NCBI GenBank assembly: GCA_022509105.1 | Contig: JAFLTV010000008.1 | Location: 1-64,000 of the forward strand | Source of the DNA: Muribaculaceae bacterium | GTDB taxonomy: Bacteria; Bacteroidota; Bacteroidia; Bacteroidales; Muribaculaceae | Reading direction: 5' to 3' | Length of the DNA: 64,000 nt | Shown: positions 11,375 through 21,715 of the stretch, one piece after another | Layout of the letters: each line of letters opens with the position of its first letter | How positions within the stretch are numbered: position 1 is the stretch's first letter | Notes under the pieces: model-generated | What the model was told of the DNA's origin: nothing | What the model saw: only the letters and a program-made list of their open reading frames with translations | Databases searched by the model: none | Position numbers and translations under genes: made by a program

Positions 11375-13045
11375 TTAATAACGGAAAGAAGAGCCTCCTA
11401 AGAATTCCCTCAGCAGAGATGTTGAGGGAATTTGATTTGTTGGAATCGATTCAAAATAACTCAACAATTTCATAAGCCTGAAGGCCTGTGAATATGCCAC
11501 ATTGTCGCGTGGCACTTCCCTAAGCAACGGCAAGGCAAATTCCTTCATTACTCCTAATTCGAAAATAAGAGAAGAATTGAAAGTGGCATCGGCATTTTCA
11601 CTGAAGGGGAATATCCATTTCTCCTCACCTCTCCTTACGCTTGGCCATCTGCGGATCGATTCCAAGGCAGATGTGCCACGATATTTGTAATCTCTCACAA
11701 TCCTCCTTAGCAGACGGTTATCGCTCGTGGATATCCAGTTATGGTTGTCGATTTTAAGGGTGGTGAGAGCAGACACATACACTTTGAAAATATCGTCGGT
11801 ATGGATAGCATGGGTCAATTCCGGGTTTAGTCCATGGATCCCCTCCATTATCAAGACATCGTCTTTTTCAAGCCTCATTCTCTTATCTTTCTCCACTCGT
11901 CTGCCTAATTCAAAAGAATAAGTGGGGATATTGACCTCTTCCCCGGCTAAAAGTTTTTTAAGGTCGGAGTTGAGGCGTTCGAGATCGAGGGCATAAAGAG
12001 ACTCGAAGTCATAGTCGCCGGTTTCATCTTTGGGAGTGTTTTCTCGGTTCACGAAATAATCATCCAGAGAGATCATTTTCGGAGAAATGAGATTTGTGGC
12101 AAGCTGGATTGCAAGGCGTTTTGTGGATGTGGTTTTACCGGAGGAAGATGGCCCGGCAACGAGCACGATACCTGCTGCCCCCTCCTTTCTTCGGTCGGCT
12201 ATTTCATCACTGATTCTTCCGATAAGCTTTTCATGCATGGCCTCGGCCACGTTTATAAGTCCGGCCGTGCGTTTCTCCTGGACTGCTCTGTTAAGCTCAC
12301 CGACATTTCTTACCCTTATCATATAGTTGAAGCGGAGCTGGTCGGTGAAAGCCTTATACATCTTTTCCTGGGGAGGATTCTTTTGAAGCATTTCCGATGT
12401 CTTTTCGGCATTGTAAGGGAAAAGCATGAATCCATCCTTGTATAGCCGGAGATCAAATTCTTTTATAAATCCGGTTGACGGCGCCAGAGGCCCATAGAAA
12501 CCATCGGCAATATTTCCTAACTTATAGTATGTGGTGTAAAGTTCATGTAGAGTTTCCAGAAGGGTTACTTTTGCATGTAGCCCCTGGTCGCGATACATAT
12601 CGATCACATCTTTTGTGAGGCGTTCGTGACGCTTGAAAGGTATGTCCGAATCAATAAGGCCTTGCAAATGGTTTTTGAGGTCTACGATAGTATCTTTAGT
12701 CAATTCCAGGGTTTTGTCATCTTTTGTGATTCTGCAATAATGACCGCCGGCAATTGAATGATCGATTCGGAGAGTGGTTCCGGGCAAGACTTCTGTGACC
12801 GCCTTATAAAGCATCATGCAGAGCGAACGCACATAGACTCTTTTTCCGGTGGCTGATTCATCCGAAAGGAATTCCACTTGCTTGGGTGAAAACAGGGGGA
12901 AACAGAGGTCTTCGGTCTTATTGTTGACATAGGCACAAATTGGGCGGAAGGGAAGTTCTTCTTTAAGACGGGGAATAAGATCGATAACTTTTTCTCCACC
13001 AAGCATCGACAGATATTCGTCGGTATTCTTGCAGTATATTTTCAT
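11375..13045 (-). CDS. Nucleoside (uridine kinase-like) kinase with N-terminal TGS/ThrRS-like domain
   Basis: P-loop VLVAGPSSSGKTTSTKRLAIQL, SLDDYFVNRENTPKDETGDYDFESL; N-terminal H-x-x-x-H (DHSIAGGHYCRI) region. Confidence 0.88.
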   Translation of the reverse strand: MKIYCKNTDEYLSMLGGEKVIDLIPRLKEELPFRPICAYVNNKTEDLCFPLFSPKQVEFLSDESATGKRVYVRSLCMMLYKAVTEVLPGTTLRIDHSIAGGHYCRITKDDKTLELTKDTIVDLKNHLQGLIDSDIPFKRHERLTKDVIDMYRDQGLHAKVTLLETLHELYTTYYKLGNIADGFYGPLAPSTGFIKEFDLRLYKDGFMLFPYNAEKTSEMLQKNPPQEKMYKAFTDQLRFNYMIRVRNVGELNRAVQEKRTAGLINVAEAMHEKLIGRISDEIADRRKEGAAGIVLVAGPSSSGKTTSTKRLAIQLATNLISPKMISLDDYFVNRENTPKDETGDYDFESLYALDLERLNSDLKKLLAGEEVNIPTYSFELGRRVEKDKRMRLEKDDVLIMEGIHGLNPELTHAIHTDDIFKVYVSALTTLKIDNHNWISTSDNRLLRRIVRDYKYRGTSALESIRRWPSVRRGEEKWIFPFSENADATFNSSLIFELGVMKEFALPLLREVPRDNVAYSQAFRLMKLLSYFESIPTNQIPSTSLLREFLGGSSFRY

Positions 13046-13113
13046 GGAATCAATATTTTATAGATTCTGATTTAAAGGGATAGATTATTCTAAAACCCCG
13101 AAAGGCTAATGAT

Positions 13114-16100
13114 TCAGACAGGGTTTGATGATAGCATTTGGGTCAGTATGTCGAGCGCTTCGCTCACGGATGAAACATCGGAAATTCGAATTGAATTTTT
13201 GCCTTTCACTTCCTTGAGTTCGCAACGAAGCGGATTCTTGGTCAAATAGGATAGCACTTTTCCAAATGCCGGGCTGTTATAATAAGCTTTATTGTCGGCT
13301 CCGACAAAGAAAAGACGCATTTTCCCTTCTTTCAAGACAAGGCGTTCGATGCCGAGCCTGCGTGCAGCCATCCGCAATGGCACTACTTTGATCAGCTCCT
13401 CTGATATTTCCGGAATGGTGCCGAAACGGTCTTTCAGATGAGCCCGGAATTGTTCAGTCTGCTCCGGCTTCTCCATGTTGTCAAGCTGCTGATATAGGCT
13501 GATGCGTTCACTTTCCTGAGGCACATATTCGGGAGGGAGTCGGAGTTCCAGATCGCTGTCAATGGTGCAGTCGGCAACAAACTCTTCATCCCCTTTCACA
13601 GCCACATCTTCAAATTCTTCGGAGAATTCCTCCGTTTTCAACTCAAGCACTGATTCCTTCAGAATCTTCTGATAGGTTTCGTAGCCTAAGTCGGCTATGA
13701 AACCACTTTGTTCCGCTCCCAATAGATTTCCGGCCCCTCTGATGTCGAGATCCTGCATTGCGATATGAATACCGCTCCCCAGGTCGCTGAAATTTTCAAT
13801 AGCTTGCAGACGCCTGCGCGCCACCGGTGTCAAGGGATTGCCGGGAGGCACCAGCAGATAGCAGAAAGCTTTCCGGTTGCTTCTTCCTACGCGGCCTCTC
13901 AGCTGATGAAGCTCGCTGAGCCCGAATGTGTGGGCATTGTTTATAAGAATGGTGTTTACATTCGGCATGTCGATGCCGTTTTCCACTATTGTTGTAGAAA
14001 GAAGCACATCATAATCATGGGCCGCGAAGTCAAGGATGGCTTTCTCTATTTTTTCCGGAGGCATCTGGCCGTGGGCTGTCACAACCCTTACTCCCGGCAC
14101 AAGCCGACGCAGAGCGCTTTCTATTGTTGCGAGATTTTCAATCCTGTTGGATATAAAGAAAATCTGGCCGTTACGGCTAAGTTCGAATTCCACGGCCTCT
14201 TTGATAACATCATCATCGAAGGAGGAAACATTTGTATCTATAGGCCTGCGATTGGCCGGCGGAGTATTCAAAGAAGAAAGATCGCGGGCGCCCATCAAAG
14301 AGAACTGAAGAGTGCGCGGAATGGGCGTAGCGCTCATGGTGAGGGTGTCTACATTGGTCTTGAGCTGGCGTAGCTTCTCTTTTACGGCTACTCCGAATTT
14401 CTGCTCCTCATCCACAATCAGAAGGCCCAGATCCTTGAATTTCACATCTTTCCCTATCAGTTTGTGGGTGCCTACCAATATATCGATTTTCCCTTCAGCA
14501 AGGTCTGCAAGTATCTGCTTTATTTCTTTCGGCTTCTTTGCACGCGAGATGAATTCAACCCTGACCGGAAGATCTTTAAGACGTTCGGAGAAAGTATGGT
14601 AATGTTGCATTGCAAGCACTGTCGTAGGCACAAGCACAGCCGTCTGTTTGCTGTCGGCTGCTGCTTTGAAGGCCGCACGGATCGCTATTTCTGTTTTCCC
14701 GAAACCTACATCTCCGCAGATAAGGCGGTCCATAGGCCGGTCTGATTCCATATCCCCTTTTACGTCGGTCATCGCTTTTATCTGATCGGGAGTGTCTTCA
14801 TAAATGAAGCTTGCCTCCAATTCATGCTGAAGATATGAATCCGGAGAATAAGAGAATCCCTTTTGCTGTCTTCTCTCTGCATAAAGCTTGATGAGATCGC
14901 GGGCGATGTCTTTCACCTTGTTCTTGGTCTTCTCTTTCAATCTTTCCCATGCTCCCGATCCCAATTTGCTTATTTTGGGAGGCACTCCTTCCTTACCGCG
15001 ATATTTCGAAAGCTTATGGAGGGCATGAATGCTCACCAACACCAAGTCGTCGTTCTGGAAATATAACTTCAGCATCTCCTGCGGACGTCCGTTAACATCG
15101 GTTTTGATCAGACCTCCGAAGCGTGCGATGCCATGGTCAACATGCACGATATAATCGCCGGTCTCTATCTGGCTGAGTTCTTTGAGTGAAAGGGCTAATT
15201 TGCCACCTTTGGCCCGGTCGCTCTTTAGATTATATTTATGAAAGCGGTCGAAGATCTGATGGTCGGTGAAGAAACAAATTTTTGTGTCGTGGTCGGCAAA
15301 GCCTTCATGTATGGTTTTGTCTACAGGAGTGAACTGAATATTGTCGCCACGGTCTTCGAAAATAGCCTTCAATCGCTCGTTCTGGTAAGGCGTATCGCTT
15401 AGTATAAGTATCTTATATCCCTTTTCTAAGAAATCGCCGAATGATGAGGCGATAAGGTCAAAATTTTTATGATAGAGGGCCTGCAGTGAAGTAGAGAAGG
15501 TTATAGTTGCATCGGCGTTATAAGAATTTGCATCGCCGGCGCCGTTGCCGAATTCCACTTGTTTTAGAGATTCAAGAGCAGCAAAAAAATTGATCGGGTT
15601 CACCCTTTTTTCAAGAGCTTTTTCATCGCCTTCTCCCGTTATAGCCACAGCTTCCGACATAGTCTCGGAACAGATTGCGGCCACACGATCGCGTAGCCAG
15701 GAGAATGACTGAGCTACTACCACTGTCTCCTTTCCGGCAAATTCAAGCAGGCTCACTCCCTCGTTTTCACTGTCAACTATATTTGAGGGCACGATTGTGA
15801 ATGAATTCACTTTTTTCTCGGAAAGCTGGGTTTCGACATTGAAAATACGTATTGAATCTATTTCATCGTCGAAGAAGTCTACGCGATATGGAAGCTCGCC
15901 GCTGAAGGAATAGATGTCGAGAATGGAACCGCGAACGGCAAACTGACCCGGTTCGTAAACATAGTCAACTTCCTTAAAGCCGAGTTCGCGAAGCCTTATT
16001 TTCACGTTGTCCATCTCCATGATTTCCCCGGTTTTGATGGAAAGAGTGGATTTGGAAAGATCGTCACGTGCCGGCACTTTTTCCGCAAGAGCCTCCGGGG

Positions 16101-16470
16101 CCGTCACTACCCAGAGGGGATGATTTCCCGCATACCAGGCATCCAGGGTTTCAGTACGCAAAATCTGTGATGGAGGGTCGGGCTGCCCGTATTTTATATC
16201 TCGCCGGAAACCGCTGGGGAAAACCGCCACTTTATCCGGACCTGCAATCTGGCAAAGGTCATGATAAATATATCCTGCGGCGTCCATATCGTCTGCCACT
16301 ATGATATAGGGGGTCTTTCGTTCCGGTAGAGAGGCAAACAACATCGCTGCCGCGCTCCCGTGGAGCCCATGAAGGGATATGCGGCGTATCTTCTTGTCGT
16401 TTATCACCGAGCTTACGGCGCCTACACGGTTATCCGTGGCAAAAAGTTGTTGTGCCTCTATGAGTTTCAC
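13114..16470 (-). CDS. mfd: Transcription-repair coupling factor Mfd
   Basis: 1118 aa; VHVDHGIARFGGL, CGDVGFGKTEIAIRAAFKA, VDEEQKFGV, TMSATPIPRTLQFSLMGARDLS, QLRGRVGRSN. Confidence 0.97.
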   Translation of the reverse strand: MKLIEAQQLFATDNRVGAVSSVINDKKIRRISLHGLHGSAAAMLFASLPERKTPYIIVADDMDAAGYIYHDLCQIAGPDKVAVFPSGFRRDIKYGQPDPPSQILRTETLDAWYAGNHPLWVVTAPEALAEKVPARDDLSKSTLSIKTGEIMEMDNVKIRLRELGFKEVDYVYEPGQFAVRGSILDIYSFSGELPYRVDFFDDEIDSIRIFNVETQLSEKKVNSFTIVPSNIVDSENEGVSLLEFAGKETVVVAQSFSWLRDRVAAICSETMSEAVAITGEGDEKALEKRVNPINFFAALESLKQVEFGNGAGDANSYNADATITFSTSLQALYHKNFDLIASSFGDFLEKGYKILILSDTPYQNERLKAIFEDRGDNIQFTPVDKTIHEGFADHDTKICFFTDHQIFDRFHKYNLKSDRAKGGKLALSLKELSQIETGDYIVHVDHGIARFGGLIKTDVNGRPQEMLKLYFQNDDLVLVSIHALHKLSKYRGKEGVPPKISKLGSGAWERLKEKTKNKVKDIARDLIKLYAERRQQKGFSYSPDSYLQHELEASFIYEDTPDQIKAMTDVKGDMESDRPMDRLICGDVGFGKTEIAIRAAFKAAADSKQTAVLVPTTVLAMQHYHTFSERLKDLPVRVEFISRAKKPKEIKQILADLAEGKIDILVGTHKLIGKDVKFKDLGLLIVDEEQKFGVAVKEKLRQLKTNVDTLTMSATPIPRTLQFSLMGARDLSSLNTPPANRRPIDTNVSSFDDDVIKEAVEFELSRNGQIFFISNRIENLATIESALRRLVPGVRVVTAHGQMPPEKIEKAILDFAAHDYDVLLSTTIVENGIDMPNVNTILINNAHTFGLSELHQLRGRVGRSNRKAFCYLLVPPGNPLTPVARRRLQAIENFSDLGSGIHIAMQDLDIRGAGNLLGAEQSGFIADLGYETYQKILKESVLELKTEEFSEEFEDVAVKGDEEFVADCTIDSDLELRLPPEYVPQESERISLYQQLDNMEKPEQTEQFRAHLKDRFGTIPEISEELIKVVPLRMAARRLGIERLVLKEGKMRLFFVGADNKAYYNSPAFGKVLSYLTKNPLRCELKEVKGKNSIRISDVSSVSEALDILTQMLSSNPV

Positions 16471-18146
16471 TTCCCTTTCTTGTTTTTGCCAAGCATATCG
16501 TTCAGTGCCTGTTGATCTGAAAGTATCTTGATAGCTTCTTGCAAAGCCTTGTCTGTTTTGAGAGACTGAATCAGCCGCCCGTTGTCATAGTAGTATCTTG
16601 AGGCTATCTCTTCTCCAAGATACTGAGCAATCTCCGACCGTTTATTATCTAGATCCTGGTATACATTATTCGAAAGCAATGGTGACAGGGAGTCTATTGC
16701 CGATTGAGCTTCCTCTGTGAGATATCCTTCAGCTTCCGCAGTTTCCTGCAATTGTTTGAGAAGCTGGTCGAGTATCTTGTCATATTTGAGAGAAGCCGGA
16801 TCTATGTTGTTTTTGAAATCCTCATATATTTCATCTGTAATATCAAAATTCCAGGCATTTTCAATCGAGTCGTGGGTGTTGGCATATTTTGTGGCGTAGT
16901 CGAAAATCTTATTGTCAGTGACAAGATTATATAACAGTGGGCTCACTTTTCCCCAATCGATTGTGATGTCAGGAATCAGGCCTCCGCCATCTCTCACTTC
17001 GCGCCCGTTTAAAGTGTGGTAAACATTTGTGAGAGAATCGGGAGTGCGGGCAACAGATCCGTCAGGATTTCTGTGAGAGTAATCCAAGGCCTGGATAAGT
17101 CGCCCCGAAGGTATATAATATTTGGCTACGGTCACTTTCAGAAGTCCGTCGAAGGGAAGTGGCCGGGTAGACTGTACAAGGCCTTTGCCGAAACTTCTTG
17201 ATCCGATAAGCACAGCCCGGTCAAGATCCTGAAGAGCTCCGGCCGTAATTTCCGAAGCTGATGCCGAACCTCCGTCAATCAGTATGGCCAAAGGTATGTC
17301 AGGAAACAAAGGAGTCTTTGTGGTCTTGTATATTTTTTCAGTTGACTTGTCTTTTCCGCGTGTTCGCAACACTTCAGTGCCTTTCGGCAGGAAATTGCCC
17401 AGGATATCCACGGCTTGTTCGAGCAATCCGCCTCCATTTCCGCGAAGGTCGATAACAATCTGCTTCACATCGGGATTTGCCTTGAATTCTTTAAGGGCTG
17501 CCGCCACATCCTGACCGCTATCGGCCAAGAACTTAGTGAGCTGTATATAACCGGTGTTGCCATCCACCACTCCCCAATATGGCACGGATGGGTCAGTTAG
17601 TTTACCTCTGATGATATCGAAGGTGAGAATAGAATCGGCTACAAAGGGTCGTTTCACCGTGATCTGCACCGGGGTGCCGGCGAGTCCGCGCAGAAGTTTC
17701 GTAACTTCCGAAGAACCCATATTGGAAGTGTCGACGGAATCCACTCTGATAATCTTGTCGCCCGAACGAAGACCGGCCATAGCTGCCGGAGCCCCCTCCA
17801 TAGGTCCGGAGATATAAGAGGATCCGTCTCTTTGCATTATATAGCTGCCTATGCCGCCATAATCATATTGCCCTGTGGTTATCTTCGTTAATTCTGTGCG
17901 GTCGTCGGCGCTATAGTATTCTGTATATGGATCAACAGTGGATAGATAAGCTTCTATGGCTGCTTCAAAAGCCTCATCCGGGCGTACGGAATCAACGTAG
18001 TTCAGCTCCAATTCTTTCACTATTGCATTGAATGTGGAAAGATTTCTGCTCACGCTTACATCATGTCCGGGCGATGTGGATTGGGCCACAACTGCCGCTG
18101 TCGCCAAAAGAAGGCCCGAAAATATGCATATTATAGTTTTTTTCAT
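16467..18146 (-). CDS. Carboxy-terminal processing (S41) protease with PDZ domain
   Basis: GGIGSYI, VIDLRGNGGGLLEQAVDI, GGSASASEITAGALQD, GSRSFGKGLVQ; overlaps mfd start by 4 bp. Confidence 0.94.
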   Translation of the reverse strand: MKKTIICIFSGLLLATAAVVAQSTSPGHDVSVSRNLSTFNAIVKELELNYVDSVRPDEAFEAAIEAYLSTVDPYTEYYSADDRTELTKITTGQYDYGGIGSYIMQRDGSSYISGPMEGAPAAMAGLRSGDKIIRVDSVDTSNMGSSEVTKLLRGLAGTPVQITVKRPFVADSILTFDIIRGKLTDPSVPYWGVVDGNTGYIQLTKFLADSGQDVAAALKEFKANPDVKQIVIDLRGNGGGLLEQAVDILGNFLPKGTEVLRTRGKDKSTEKIYKTTKTPLFPDIPLAILIDGGSASASEITAGALQDLDRAVLIGSRSFGKGLVQSTRPLPFDGLLKVTVAKYYIPSGRLIQALDYSHRNPDGSVARTPDSLTNVYHTLNGREVRDGGGLIPDITIDWGKVSPLLYNLVTDNKIFDYATKYANTHDSIENAWNFDITDEIYEDFKNNIDPASLKYDKILDQLLKQLQETAEAEGYLTEEAQSAIDSLSPLLSNNVYQDLDNKRSEIAQYLGEEIASRYYYDNGRLIQSLKTDKALQEAIKILSDQQALNDMLGKNKKGK

Positions 18147-18163
18147 TTTGAGTCTTTTGAGGT

Positions 18164-19741
18164 TTACTGGCCGTGATGCTCCGTCGGAGGATAATCGGCT
18201 GAATAATGAAGGCCCCGGCTCTCTTTTCGTTCCCGCGCCTGACGCATGATTAGATAAGCCACATTTATTATATTGCGCAGTTCACAGAGTTCTCGGCTCG
18301 GTTTGCTTTGCCGGTATAATTTCTCCGTCTCTTCGTATAGTATGTCAAGACGGTTCCATGCCCGGTCAAGCCGAAGGTCGCTTCTGACAATTCCCACGTA
18401 ATAGCCCATAATCTGATTCACTTCCTTTTCCGATTGCGTTATGAGCACCATCTCCTCGGGATGCACGGTTCCCTCATCGTTCCAATCAGGCACATCGTTT
18501 CGGAATTCATAACCGTCGATCACACTCAGGGCATGTTTGGCAGCAGAATCGGCATACACCACTGCTTCTATCAGTGAATTGCTTGCAAGGCGATTGCCTC
18601 CGTGAAGCCCCGTACAGCTGCATTCTCCGATTGCATAAAGCCTCTTGATGGAGGATTCTCCATTAAGGTCTACCTTTATTCCGCCGCAGAGATAATGGGC
18701 AGCCGGAGCCACAGGTATCATTTCTTTAGTTATGTCGATTCCTAATGAGAGGCATTTCTCATAGATATTAGGGAAATGGCGTTTGGTTTCCTCGGGATCT
18801 TTATGAGACACGTCAAGATAGACATGGTCTGTGCCGGCCTGTTTCATTTCGGAGTCGATGGCACGGGCCACTATGTCGCGCGGGGCCAGGGAGAGTCTCG
18901 GATCATACTTATGCATGAATTCCTTTCCCTCATGGTCTTTCAAAACGGCACCGTATCCCCTCATAGCTTCCGTTATCAGGAAAGAGGGACGGTCGCCCGG
19001 GTGATAAAGGGCAGTGGGATGAAATTGGATGAATTCCATATCTTTCACAGTGCCTTTGGCTCTATACACCATCGCAATTCCGTCGCCTGTTGCAATCAGC
19101 GGATTGGTTGTGGTGGTATAGACAGCTCCTACTCCTCCTGTGGCCATGACTGTCACCTTTGCAAGGAATTTCTCAACCTTACCTGTCTCTTCATTAAGCA
19201 CATAGGCCCCGTAGCACGTGATATCCGGAGTGCGTCGGGTCACTATTTTCCCCAAATGGTGTTGAGTGATTATTTCGAGAGCAAAGTGATTTTCGTAAAT
19301 ATCGACGTTAGGGTTTTCACGGAGTTTCCTTACCAGACTTTCCTGAATTTCGGCTCCCGTATTGTCTGCATGGTGAAGGATTCGGAATTCCGAATGACCT
19401 CCCTCACGATGAAGATCGAAAGAGCCATCCTCATTTTTATCGAAATCCACTCCCCATTTTATTAATTCCTTTATCTGTCCGGGAGCGTTTTTCACCACTT
19501 TTTCGACAGCGTCCGGATCGGAAAGCCAGTCTCCCGCCACCATCGTGTCGTGAATATGTTTGTCGAAATCGTCTACTTCGAGATTCGTAACGCTTGCCAC
19601 TCCTCCTTGTGCATAAAAGGTGTTGGCCTCAGCAAGCGTGGTTTTGCATATCAAAGCCACCGTGCATTTCCCGGCTGCCTTGAGTGCAAAACTCATACCG
19701 GCGATTCCTCCGCCGATTACAAGAAAATCATATTTGTGCAT
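18164..19741 (-). CDS. nadB: L-aspartate oxidase
   Basis: FLVIGGGIAGMSFALKAA, GGVASV, EFIQFHPTALYHPGDRPSFLITEAMRGYGAVL, GLHGGNRLASNSLIEAVVY. Confidence 0.95.
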   Translation of the reverse strand: MHKYDFLVIGGGIAGMSFALKAAGKCTVALICKTTLAEANTFYAQGGVASVTNLEVDDFDKHIHDTMVAGDWLSDPDAVEKVVKNAPGQIKELIKWGVDFDKNEDGSFDLHREGGHSEFRILHHADNTGAEIQESLVRKLRENPNVDIYENHFALEIITQHHLGKIVTRRTPDITCYGAYVLNEETGKVEKFLAKVTVMATGGVGAVYTTTTNPLIATGDGIAMVYRAKGTVKDMEFIQFHPTALYHPGDRPSFLITEAMRGYGAVLKDHEGKEFMHKYDPRLSLAPRDIVARAIDSEMKQAGTDHVYLDVSHKDPEETKRHFPNIYEKCLSLGIDITKEMIPVAPAAHYLCGGIKVDLNGESSIKRLYAIGECSCTGLHGGNRLASNSLIEAVVYADSAAKHALSVIDGYEFRNDVPDWNDEGTVHPEEMVLITQSEKEVNQIMGYYVGIVRSDLRLDRAWNRLDILYEETEKLYRQSKPSRELCELRNIINVAYLIMRQARERKESRGLHYSADYPPTEHHGQ

Positions 19742-20053
19742 TTAGTCCTGGTCAAAGGGAGCGTTTAGGTTTTGCTCGTTGGTGCGGCTCAATACTTCAG
19801 CCTGACGTTTTGCTGAGTCAAGGAGTGTCCGGAAATTGTCTGCCGTAAGCGGCTCATATTCCCCGGCTCCTTCTTCTACTTTGATTACATCAACTGCCGA
19901 AAATCCTCCTGCTGGAAATTCTTTTTGAAGATAGTCTTCTATCTTTTCTTTAATTTCTTTATAAACGTCGGAATCCATGAATTCTTTTTTATTTCCGGCA
20001 TAGTCTACTGCATATTTATCGGAATCCCCGACACTTACTATATATTTGCTCAT
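19742..20053 (-). CDS. Conserved hypothetical protein (103 aa)
   Basis: ORF abutting nadB on the same strand; no family recognised. Confidence 0.6.
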   Translation of the reverse strand: MSKYIVSVGDSDKYAVDYAGNKKEFMDSDVYKEIKEKIEDYLQKEFPAGGFSAVDVIKVEEGAGEYEPLTADNFRTLLDSAKRQAEVLSRTNEQNLNAPFDQD

Positions 20054-20159
20054 AATTTCTTTGTTTTTAAGTTTTTAAATGAATCTTTATTCATATAACG
20101 TTTTGCCACTCTTTTTGTCTACGCAAATTTAAAAATTTTTTTCTCATGCAACAATACAT

Positions 20160-20167
20160 TAATTTTG
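20160..20167 (+). promoter_or_regulatory. -7 box TAATTTTG upstream of the MBOAT gene
   Basis: Matches TAnnTTTG 40 bp before the start codon. Confidence 0.35.
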
Positions 20168-20206
20168 CAGTTAGAATTATAGAAATAAACCCACAGGTGG
20201 TAGATA

Positions 20207-21673
20207 ATGGTTTTTTCAGATTTATTGTTTTTATTTGTTTTCATTCCCTTTTTCATACTCACCTATATTTTAGGAGGAATTATTGACAAACTAAGGGTCC
20301 GCAGTTTTGAAAGGAAAAAGGAATCCGTAAAAAGAAGAATGTTGTGGAGAAACGTTTCTCTCATAATTTTCTCTTTGCTGTTTTATTCATGGGGTGAGCC
20401 GGTCTATATCTTATTGATGCTCTTCTCAGTGATTGTCAATTATATTTTCGGGCTGCTCATCAATAAATTCGAATCCGGAAAAGGGAGCAAGATAAGTCTT
20501 ATCATTGGCGTTGCGATAAATCTGGGGATTTTAGGAAGTTTCAAATATCTGGGATTTTTTGCCGGAATTCTTCAAAACATAGGGTTGCCTGTAGATTCTC
20601 CCGAGATTGCACTTCCGATTGGAATAAGTTTCTATATTTTCCAGTCAATTTCCTATCTCGTGGATGTCTACCGGCGCGAATCTCCTGTGCAAAAGAATAT
20701 TTTTGATCTCCTTCTCTACATCGCCATGTTCCCGCAGCTTATAGCCGGCCCAATTGTGAGATACGGCACAGTGGCTGATGAAATCAACAATAGATCAGTG
20801 AGCATGCAGGATGTTTCTGACGGTGTCTATCGCTTTATAATCGGCCTTGGAAAGAAGGTTATACTCGCCAATATACTTGGAGAGATTGCGACGCAGCTTA
20901 TTGGCGGCAACCTCGAGAATATCGATGCTTTCTCGGCCTGGGTTGGTATTATCGCTTTCAGCCTTCAGATCTATTTCGATTTCTCCGGATACTCCGATAT
21001 GGCAATAGGGCTTGGCAGAAGCGTAGGATTCCATTTTCCGGAAAATTTCAACCATCCCTATGTATGCACGTCGATGACAGATTTCTGGCGCAGATGGCAC
21101 ATGAGCCTCGGGAGCTTTTTCAGAGATTACCTATATATTCCGATGGGAGGCAATAAAAAACGTCAGATTCTAAATATCATGACTGTATGGTTTCTCACAG
21201 GCATGTGGCATGGTGCAAGCTGGAATTTTATCCTCTGGGGACTTTATTTCGGACTAATAGTCCTCATTGAGAAATACACTATTCTCAAATGGAGAGTGCC
21301 TCGTTTGCTTTCTCATATTTATAGCATTTTCATAATAATAGTAGGATGGTCGATTTTCTATTTTGATGATATCGGACGTTTAGGCCAATTCTATCGTGGT
21401 TTTTTCGGATTGAATGAAACTTCCGGAATCCCATTCGAAGTGGAGAGTGCTGTTCTTGATAATTTCTGGATATGGGTAGCAGCCCTTGTCCTTTGCCTCC
21501 CGGTTCGTTCCTTCTTCAGAAAAAAGATGGAACAATATCCTGCCGGCAATCTCTTTTATTGCGGCTATGGATTCGGTTTTACAAAAACACTGATCTCAAT
21601 TTTGATTTTGGGCATGTCGGTGGTTTTGCTCATAGGCGCCACTAATAATGCTTTTCTTTACACAAGGTTCTGA
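20207..21673 (+). CDS. MBOAT-family O-acyltransferase (AlgI-like)
   Basis: ALPIGISFYIFQSISYLVDVYR, FPQLIAGPIVRY, DFWRRWHMSLGSFFRDYLYIPMGGNK, TGMWHGASWNFILWG. Confidence 0.94.
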   Translation: MVFSDLLFLFVFIPFFILTYILGGIIDKLRVRSFERKKESVKRRMLWRNVSLIIFSLLFYSWGEPVYILLMLFSVIVNYIFGLLINKFESGKGSKISLIIGVAINLGILGSFKYLGFFAGILQNIGLPVDSPEIALPIGISFYIFQSISYLVDVYRRESPVQKNIFDLLLYIAMFPQLIAGPIVRYGTVADEINNRSVSMQDVSDGVYRFIIGLGKKVILANILGEIATQLIGGNLENIDAFSAWVGIIAFSLQIYFDFSGYSDMAIGLGRSVGFHFPENFNHPYVCTSMTDFWRRWHMSLGSFFRDYLYIPMGGNKKRQILNIMTVWFLTGMWHGASWNFILWGLYFGLIVLIEKYTILKWRVPRLLSHIYSIFIIIVGWSIFYFDDIGRLGQFYRGFFGLNETSGIPFEVESAVLDNFWIWVAALVLCLPVRSFFRKKMEQYPAGNLFYCGYGFGFTKTLISILILGMSVVLLIGATNNAFLYTRF

Positions 21674-21715
21674 CAAAAAGGCGAAAGAGGTTTACAGACA
21701 AAAAAGACAAAGTTA

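Noticed and set aside
13765-14373. 202-aa plus-strand ORF antisense to mfd
   Set aside because: Lies wholly inside a well-supported mfd gene; no recognisable domain.
18776-19465. 229-aa plus-strand ORF antisense to nadB
   Set aside because: Shadow ORF opposite a conserved coding frame.
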